Source of the DNA: Betaproteobacteria bacterium
GTDB taxonomy: Bacteria; Pseudomonadota; Gammaproteobacteria; Burkholderiales; Gallionellaceae
Length of the DNA stretch: 12,139 nt
Assembly (NCBI GenBank): GCA_028871775.1
Contig: JAGWMH010000031.1
Coordinates: 1-12,139, forward strand
Direction: 5' to 3'
Position 1 is the stretch's first letter; every line of letters begins with the position of its first letter. This document shows, piece after piece, positions 7,974 to 12,139 of this stretch. Under the pieces are notes generated by a model. That model was given only the letters and a program-made list of their open reading frames with translations, did not search any database and had not been told where the DNA came from. Made by a program: the position numbers and the translations under genes.

Positions 7974-9613
7974 GAACGCTCTACCAGTTTCATGGCGGGG
8001 TGCACCCGCCCACCAACAAAACACAGTCCACGCGCACGCCGATTGCGCCCGCGCCGCTGCCCGGCAAGCTGGTGATCCCGTTTCACCAGCACGTCGGCAA
8101 CATGGCCAGGCCGCTGGTAAAAGCCGGGGACCGCGTGCTGAAAGGGCAACTGATCGGCATGCCGGAGGACGGCGTTTCCAGTGCGGTGCATGCCTCCACC
8201 TCCGGCACCATTTCCTCGATAGGCATGGAAGTCGTCGCGCACGCCTCCGGCCTGCCGGACTTGTGCGCCATCCTTATTCCGGATGGCAAAGAAGAATGGG
8301 TAACGCATACCGGGATGGATTACCGTGCCGCCGCGAGCGCAGACGTGCGCCTCGCGCTGCGCCTGGCCGGCGTGGTGGGCCTGGGTGGCGCGGTATTCCC
8401 CAGTGACCAGAAACTGCGCAGCGGCAAACACAAAATCAAATCGCTGGTGCTGAACGGCGCGGAATGCGAGCCCTACATCACCTGCGATGACATGCTGATG
8501 CGCGAACGCGCCACGGAGATCATTCGCGGCGCGGAGATCATGCGTTTCATGCTGGATGCCGAAGAAGTGCTGATCGGCATCGAGGACAACAAGCCGGAAG
8601 CGATTGCCGCGATGCGGCAGGCTGCCGCCGCCAGCGATGACAAAATGGAAGTCATCGTTGTGCCTACCATTTACCCGAGCGGCGGCGCCAAGCAGCTGAT
8701 GCGCATACTCACCGGCATAGAGGTCGCAACCGGGGTGCGTTCCACAGAAAAAGGCTTGCAGTGCTTCAATGTCGCCACCGCACTGGGCATTTACCGCGCG
8801 CTCCGGTTCGGCGAGCCGATGCTGTCACGCATCGTGACAGTGACGGGCAACGTCCGCAATGCACAGAATTTTGAAGTGCTGATTGGCACGCCGGTGAACG
8901 AACTGGTTGCGCTGGCAGACCCTCTGCCCGATACCAATCTCTACATCATGGGCGGGCCGATGATGGGCGTTCCCTTGCCTTCGGCGCAGGTCTCGGTGGT
9001 GAAAGCCACCAACTGCATCATCGCCGCTTCGGACAAGCTGTTCCCGCCCCCGCCGCCCGCCCTGCCCTGCATCCGCTGCACGCGCTGCGCCGATGTTTGC
9101 CCCGCAGACCTTCAACCGCAGGAGTTGTTCTGGTTTGCCCAGTCCAAGAATTTCGGCAAAGCGCAGGAATACAGCCTGTTTGACTGCATCGAGTGCGGCG
9201 CATGCAATTATGTCTGCCCCAGCCACATCCCGCTGGTGCAGTATTACCGTTTCGCCAAGAGCGAAATCCGCGCGCTCGAACACGAGCAAACCGCCGCCGA
9301 CCTGGCGCGCGAACGCTATGAATTCCGCCAGTCGCGCATCGAGCGCGACAAACAGGAGAGGGCCGAGAAACTGGCGCAGAAGGAAATGGCTGCCAGACAG
9401 CCAGCCGCCACACCGGAAGCAGCACCGGACAACAGTGCGCAGTCGCACATCCAGGCCGCCGCCGAACGCGCGCGAGAACAGGCCGCGACAGCCAGACCGA
9501 AAAACATCGATGCCCTGACACCCCAGCAACAGGCTGAAATCGCCGAGATCGAAGCGCGCCGCGCCAAGGCCCGCGAAATGGCGCACCCTGATGCCGGGCG
9601 GCCCAAGGAATAA
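7970..9613 (+). CDS. rsxC: Rnf/Rsx complex NADH-binding/Fe-S subunit C
   Basis: This 547-residue peripheral subunit is the expected NADH and FMN entry module of the complex. The N-terminus ([14 protein letters not shown]) and a biotinyl-lipoyl-like region ([20 protein letters not shown]) lead into the Complex I 51-kDa-like fold. That fold includes [16 protein letters not shown] (134-149) and [16 protein letters not shown] (159-174). Two ferredoxin motifs follow: C367/C370/C373/C377 ([12 protein letters not shown]) and C406/C409/C412/C416 ([12 protein letters not shown]), ligating two [4Fe-4S] clusters. The C-terminus (about 430-547) is a charged, Ala/Glu/Arg-rich helical tail, much shorter than the repeat-rich tail of E. 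coli RsxC (about 740 residues). The start is ATG 7970, which overlaps the rsxB stop; the frame is open upstream but that part lies inside rsxB and does not match the family. rsxD starts four bases downstream. Confidence 0.96.
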   Translation: MRTLYQFHGGVHPPTNKTQSTRTPIAPAPLPGKLVIPFHQHVGNMARPLVKAGDRVLKGQLIGMPEDGVSSAVHASTSGTISSIGMEVVAHASGLPDLCAILIPDGKEEWVTHTGMDYRAAASADVRLALRLAGVVGLGGAVFPSDQKLRSGKHKIKSLVLNGAECEPYITCDDMLMRERATEIIRGAEIMRFMLDAEEVLIGIEDNKPEAIAAMRQAAAASDDKMEVIVVPTIYPSGGAKQLMRILTGIEVATGVRSTEKGLQCFNVATALGIYRALRFGEPMLSRIVTVTGNVRNAQNFEVLIGTPVNELVALADPLPDTNLYIMGGPMMGVPLPSAQVSVVKATNCIIAASDKLFPPPPPALPCIRCTRCADVCPADLQPQELFWFAQSKNFGKAQEYSLFDCIECGACNYVCPSHIPLVQYYRFAKSEIRALEHEQTAADLARERYEFRQSRIERDKQERAEKLAQKEMAARQPAATPEAAPDNSAQSHIQAAAERAREQAATARPKNIDALTPQQQAEIAEIEARRAKAREMAHPDAGRPKE

Positions 9614-9617
9614 CCTC

Positions 9618-10649
9618 ATGTTGATATCCACGTTCATCAGCAAGCCCGATACCGTATCCGCGATCATGCTCAGGGTGTTGCTCGCGCTGCTGCCCGGCAT
9701 TGCGCTGTACGTCTGGTATTACGGCCCGGCCATCCTGGTTTCGATCACGCTGGCGAGCATCACCGCGCTGGCTACCGAAGCCGCCATGCTCAGGCTGCGC
9801 AACCGCCCGCTCAAGCCGTTCCTCGGCGACAACAGCGCACTGGTCACCGCCTGGCTGCTGGCGTTGTCCATTCCCCCGCTGGCGCCGTGGTGGCTGGTGG
9901 TGGTCGGCACCGCGTTCGCCATCAGTGTTGCCAAGCACCTGTACGGGGGGCTGGGCAACAACCCGTTCAACCCGTCAATGATCGGCTATGCGGTGCTGAT
10001 CATCTCCTTCCCGTCACACATGACACACTGGCTGTCGCCGCACGGTTTGGGCCAGACCGAGTTGGGCTTCGCCGACCAGCTGGCTTTCATTTTTGGCGGG
10101 CACCTGCCGTCCGGCATCAAGCTGGATGCCGTTACCCTGGCCACGCCGCTGGATACGCTGAAGACCCAGTTGCAGCTCGACCGCCCGCTGAAAGAAATTC
10201 TGGGGATGCCGATCTACGGTGCGCTGGCGGGCAAGGGCAGCGAAGTGGTGGCGCTCGGTTACATCCTCGGCGGTGTTTATCTGCTGTTCAAACGCATCAT
10301 CACGTGGCACGTCCCGGCGGCCTTCCTCGGCACGTTGTTTGTCACGGCGGGCATCTTCCACCTGGTTGACCAGGCCCATTACGTCGCACCGCTGTTCCAC
10401 CTGACGGCGGGCGCGGCCATGCTGGGGGCGTTCTTCATTCTGACCGACCCGATATCCGGGCCGACCACCCCCATGGGCAAGCTGATCTTCGCCGCAGGCG
10501 CGGGCTTCCTGACCTACGTCATCCGCGTGTTCGGCGGCTTCCCGGACGGCGTGGCATTCGCCACGCTGTTGATGAATATCTGTGTGCCGCTGATTGATGC
10601 CCATACCCAGCCGCCGGTATTCGGGAAAAAAGACAGGGGTGCAAAGTGA
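9618..10649 (+). CDS. rsxD: Rnf/Rsx complex membrane flavoprotein subunit D
   Basis: This 343-residue polytopic inner-membrane protein of the NqrB/RnfD family carries covalently bound FMN and helps form the ion path. Diagnostic stretches are GDNSALVTAWLLALSIPPLA (70-89), KHLYGGLGNNPFNPSMIGY (106-124) and ILTDPISGPTTPMGK near the end. DAVTLATPLDT (170-180) fits the flavinylation motif, with T176 the expected FMN-phosphothreonine site. The start is ATG 9618: AAGGA at 9605-9609 lies eight bases upstream, and MLISTFISKPDTVSAIMLRV aligns with RsxD N-termini. An in-frame ATG at 9591 would add nine residues (MPGGPRNNL) inside rsxC and is less likely. The TGA at 10647-10649 overlaps the GTG start of rsxG (GTGA). 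Confidence 0.95.
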   Translation: MLISTFISKPDTVSAIMLRVLLALLPGIALYVWYYGPAILVSITLASITALATEAAMLRLRNRPLKPFLGDNSALVTAWLLALSIPPLAPWWLVVVGTAFAISVAKHLYGGLGNNPFNPSMIGYAVLIISFPSHMTHWLSPHGLGQTELGFADQLAFIFGGHLPSGIKLDAVTLATPLDTLKTQLQLDRPLKEILGMPIYGALAGKGSEVVALGYILGGVYLLFKRIITWHVPAAFLGTLFVTAGIFHLVDQAHYVAPLFHLTAGAAMLGAFFILTDPISGPTTPMGKLIFAAGAGFLTYVIRVFGGFPDGVAFATLLMNICVPLIDAHTQPPVFGKKDRGAK

Positions 10650-11305
10650 GCACGGCGCCCGTCAAAGCCTCGCTGCAAACCGGGCTCAATCTGCTGGTCT
10701 TCGCCGTGCTCGGCACCATCGTATTGACCTTCACTTTCAACCTGACCCGTGACCGGATCATCAAAAGCGTGGAAGATGAAAAGCTCAAGCTGATTATGCA
10801 AATCGTGCCGCCTGCACTGTTCGACAATGACATCATCAAGGACACGCTGATCATCCCTGCCAGCAAACAACTCGGCACCGACCGTCCCGCCACCGCCTAC
10901 CGCGCGCGGCTGCAAGGCAAGCCGTCGGTAGTGGTGCTGGAAACCGTTGCGCCGGACGGCTACAGCGGCAAGATCGAAATGATCGTCGCCATCCGCGAGG
11001 ATGCCGCGCTGGCCGGCGTGCGCGTGGTGCGGCACAAGGAAACGCCGGGGCTGGGCGACTATATCGAGTTCGCCAAAAACCGCTGGATCAGCCTGTTTGA
11101 CGGGGCATCGCATGCGCGCTATAAAGAAGAGGGCGACTGGAAAGTGAGGAAGGACGGCGGCCAGTTCGACTACATGGCGGGCGCCACCATCACGCCGCGC
11201 GCGGTGGTCAAGGCCGTGCACAAGACACTGCACTATTACGAAGAGAACCGCGACCAGCTTTTCGCGGCTGCCAAACCGCTTTCGCAGCAGGAGAGCAAGC
11301 AATGA
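10646..11305 (+). CDS. rsxG: Rnf/Rsx complex FMN-binding subunit G
   Basis: This 219-residue protein has one N-terminal TM helix (about 14-34) and a periplasmic FMN-binding domain. Family motifs are VAPDGYSGKIEMIVAI (101-116), RHKETPGLGDYIE (129-141) and RKDGGQFDYMAGATITPRAV (168-187). T181 in the last is the expected site of phosphoester-linked FMN. The usual S/TGAT motif reads AGAT here (A178); E. coli has TGAT at this place. The start is GTG 10646, overlapping the rsxD stop by four bases, with AGGGG at 10635-10639 as ribosome site. The last codons and the TGA lie inside the first copy of a 23-bp tandem repeat, and the stop overlaps an ATG. The complete domain argues that the protein is functional. 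Confidence 0.95.
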   Translation: MSTAPVKASLQTGLNLLVFAVLGTIVLTFTFNLTRDRIIKSVEDEKLKLIMQIVPPALFDNDIIKDTLIIPASKQLGTDRPATAYRARLQGKPSVVVLETVAPDGYSGKIEMIVAIREDAALAGVRVVRHKETPGLGDYIEFAKNRWISLFDGASHARYKEEGDWKVRKDGGQFDYMAGATITPRAVVKAVHKTLHYYEENRDQLFAAAKPLSQQESKQ

Positions 11306-11328
11306 ACCCGGATTGCCCCAAGCAATGA
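11289..11328 (+). other. Shine-Dalgarno-like site and 8-codon micro-ORF at the rsxG stop
   Basis: AGGAG (11289-11293) lies eight bases before ATG 11302, which overlaps the rsxG TGA as ATGA. This is the usual layout of a coupled downstream gene. The frame encodes only MNPDCPKQ and ends at TGA 11326-11328. That stop again overlaps an ATG (11325) because of the tandem repeat. It could be a relic of an older coupled start or a reinitiation element; a functional peptide is unlikely. Confidence 0.4.
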
Positions 11329-11341
11329 ACCCGGATTGCCC
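11296..11341. repeat. Perfect 23-bp tandem duplication across the rsxG stop codon
   Basis: Bases 11296-11318 are repeated exactly at 11319-11341 with no gap or mismatch. Each copy begins CAAGCAATGAACCC and ends GATTGCCC, and each contains AAGCAATGA, the last two sense codons and stop of rsxG. The first copy supplies the real stop, so the second is non-coding for rsxG. Perfect identity suggests a recent slippage or duplication event. Confidence 0.95.
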
Positions 11342-11356
11342 AATAAACAACCACTG

Positions 11357-11384
11357 CGTCATTCCCGCCTTCGCGGGAATGACG
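11357..11384. repeat. dRS3-like palindromic repeat in the rsxG-rsxE gap
   Basis: CGTCATTCCCGC (11357-11368) and GCGGGAATGACG (11373-11384) form a perfect 12-bp stem with a CTTC loop. The core fits ATTCCC-N8-GGGAAT, the pattern known for neisserial dRS3 elements; similar GTCATTCCCGC palindromes are common intergenic repeats in proteobacteria. No T-run follows, so it is not a standard terminator. In the transcript it would form a strong hairpin just before the rsxE ribosome site, which could stabilise mRNA or tune rsxE expression. Confidence 0.8.
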
Positions 11385-11392
11385 GCGTTAAT

Positions 11393-11397
11393 GGAGG
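11393..11397 (+). promoter_or_regulatory. Ribosome binding site of rsxE
   Basis: GGAGG lies six bases before ATG 11404 and is a near-perfect Shine-Dalgarno sequence. It fixes the rsxE start. It lies only eight bases after the palindrome, so rsxE is probably translated from its own site rather than by coupling to rsxG. Confidence 0.8.
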
Positions 11398-11403
11398 TTT
11401 GGA

Positions 11404-12114
11404 ATGAAAACCCAACAGTTCAAGGAAATCCTGCACAACGGCGTCTGGAAACAGAACGCCGGTGTGGTGCAGTTGCTCGGCCTGTGCCCGCTGCTGGCGG
11501 TGAGCAACTCGGTGGTGAACGGCATCAGCCTGGGGCTGGCGACCGCCTTCGTGATGGCAATGAGCGGCGCGGCCATCGCACCCATCCGCAGTTATGTGCC
11601 GAATGAAATCCGCATCCCGGTGTTCATCCTCATCATCGCGGTGCTGGTCACCGTGGTGCAGTACGCCATGAACGCCTACATGTACGGCCTGTATGTGGTG
11701 CTGGGCATTTTCATCCCGCTGATCGTCACCAACTGCATCGTGCTGGCGCGCGTCGAAGCGTTTGCCTCCAAGAATCCCGTGCTGCCTTCCACCTTGGACG
11801 GCCTCGCCATGGGGCTGGGGCTCGCCGCCGTACTCGGCGTGCTGGGCGGAATGCGCGAAATAATCGGGCGCGGAACGTTACTCTCCGGCATAGACCTCGC
11901 CTTGGGCGATGCCGCGAAAAACTGGGTCATCCACGTCATCCCCGATTACCAAGGCTTCCTGCTCGCCATCCTGCCGCCCGGCGCATTCATCGGCCTTGGA
12001 CTGCTCATCGCAGGCAAGAACTGGCTCAAGCTGCGCGAGGAACACAAGGCGCGCGGCAACAGCGCCAACGTCGCGCCGGTGGAGGGTGGGTGTGCGGTGT
12101 CGCATGGCAACTGA
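11404..12114 (+). CDS. rsxE: Rnf/Rsx complex membrane subunit E
   Basis: This 236-residue polytopic membrane protein is homologous to RsxA and inserted in the opposite orientation; E. coli RsxE has 231 residues. Signatures are [20 protein letters not shown] (13-32), [20 protein letters not shown] (96-115) and [21 protein letters not shown]28 and C111 are the conserved cysteines that pair with RsxA C26 and C112 to hold the intramembrane Fe-S centre. The start is ATG 11404, set by GGAGG at 11393-11397 and by N-terminal alignment ([17 protein letters not shown]). It is 98 bases after rsxG, the widest gap in the operon, filled by the tandem repeat and palindrome. The C-terminal tail is hydrophilic and variable. 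Only 25 bases follow before the window ends, so whether nth follows, as in E. coli, cannot be seen. Confidence 0.97.
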   Translation: MKTQQFKEILHNGVWKQNAGVVQLLGLCPLLAVSNSVVNGISLGLATAFVMAMSGAAIAPIRSYVPNEIRIPVFILIIAVLVTVVQYAMNAYMYGLYVVLGIFIPLIVTNCIVLARVEAFASKNPVLPSTLDGLAMGLGLAAVLGVLGGMREIIGRGTLLSGIDLALGDAAKNWVIHVIPDYQGFLLAILPPGAFIGLGLLIAGKNWLKLREEHKARGNSANVAPVEGGCAVSHGN

Positions 12115-12139
12115 TCTTCGGTAATCTCTGCTAGCATAT

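Noticed and set aside
9591..9617. Upstream ATG for rsxD adding nine residues
   Set aside because: It lies within rsxC, lacks a clear ribosome site and gives a non-family N-terminus; ATG 9618 has AAGGA at a good distance.
9018..9938. Long minus-strand open frame opposite rsxC/rsxD
   Set aside because: Low-complexity Arg/Gly/Gln composition and complete overlap with confident rsx genes mark it as a shadow frame.
10514..11362. Long minus-strand open frame (282 codons) opposite rsxD/rsxG
   Set aside because: It overlaps confident rsx genes, shows no recognisable domain and has antisense-like composition.
11357..11384. Palindrome as an intrinsic terminator between rsxG and rsxE
   Set aside because: No T-run follows the stem and rsxE, an obligatory partner subunit, lies directly downstream; a dispersed repeat fits better.
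1..12139. CRISPR array, tRNA, rRNA, IS element or toxin-antitoxin pair
   Set aside because: I saw no spaced direct repeats, tRNA-like cloverleaf, transposase reading frame or small gene pair; the only tandem repeat is the 23-bp duplication.

Overview
The window looks like chromosomal DNA from a Gram-negative proteobacterium, most likely a betaproteobacterium. Support comes from the outer-membrane/periplasm/inner-membrane efflux triad, the rsx(rnf)ABCDGE gene order, and a Kup protein close to the proteobacterial form. A finer placement (for example Nitrosomonadales/Gallionella-like) is only a guess. No stretch longer than about 175 bases lacks a gene, and every confident gene is on the + strand.

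Region 1 (1-4652) is a heavy-metal-type RND efflux operon. It holds the 3' end of a TolC-family outer-membrane channel, a complete periplasmic adaptor and a complete 1032-residue inner-membrane pump. The genes are packed with an ATGA stop/start overlap and a one-base gap. The pump keeps the Asp/Asp/Glu proton-relay signature of the HME-RND family. By eye it lacks the three methionines that bind Cu(I)/Ag(I) in CusA, so its substrate cannot be named. G+C looks lower here than in the rest of the window: row 2461-2520 has 30/60, row 9901-9960 has 39/60.

Region 2 (4653-6697) is a 173-base spacer followed by kup, a complete low-affinity K+ transporter. A 7-bp hairpin lies just after its stop.

Region 3 (6698-12114) is a complete Rnf/Rsx electron-transfer operon in the order A-B-C-D-G-E, preceded by a good sigma70-like promoter (TTGAAG-17-GATAAT). 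The proteins form one membrane complex. RsxC (NADH/FMN/Fe-S) and RsxB (Fe-S) lie on the cytoplasmic side. RsxA and RsxE share an intramembrane Fe-S site. RsxD and RsxG carry covalent FMN. Together they couple electron flow between NADH and ferredoxin-like carriers to ion movement, or in E. coli keep SoxR reduced. B/C and D/G overlap by stop/start, and C/D are separated by only 4 bases.

The oddest place is the rsxG-rsxE junction (11289-11403). A perfect 23-bp tandem duplication spans the rsxG stop codon. After it comes a 12-bp perfect palindrome matching the dRS3 pattern ATTCCC-N8-GGGAAT. A Shine-Dalgarno-like site in front of an ATG overlapping the rsxG stop leads only to an 8-codon micro-ORF. 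This looks like a once tightly coupled junction opened by repeat insertion and slippage. I see no clearly new biological system here; the remaining findings are modest.
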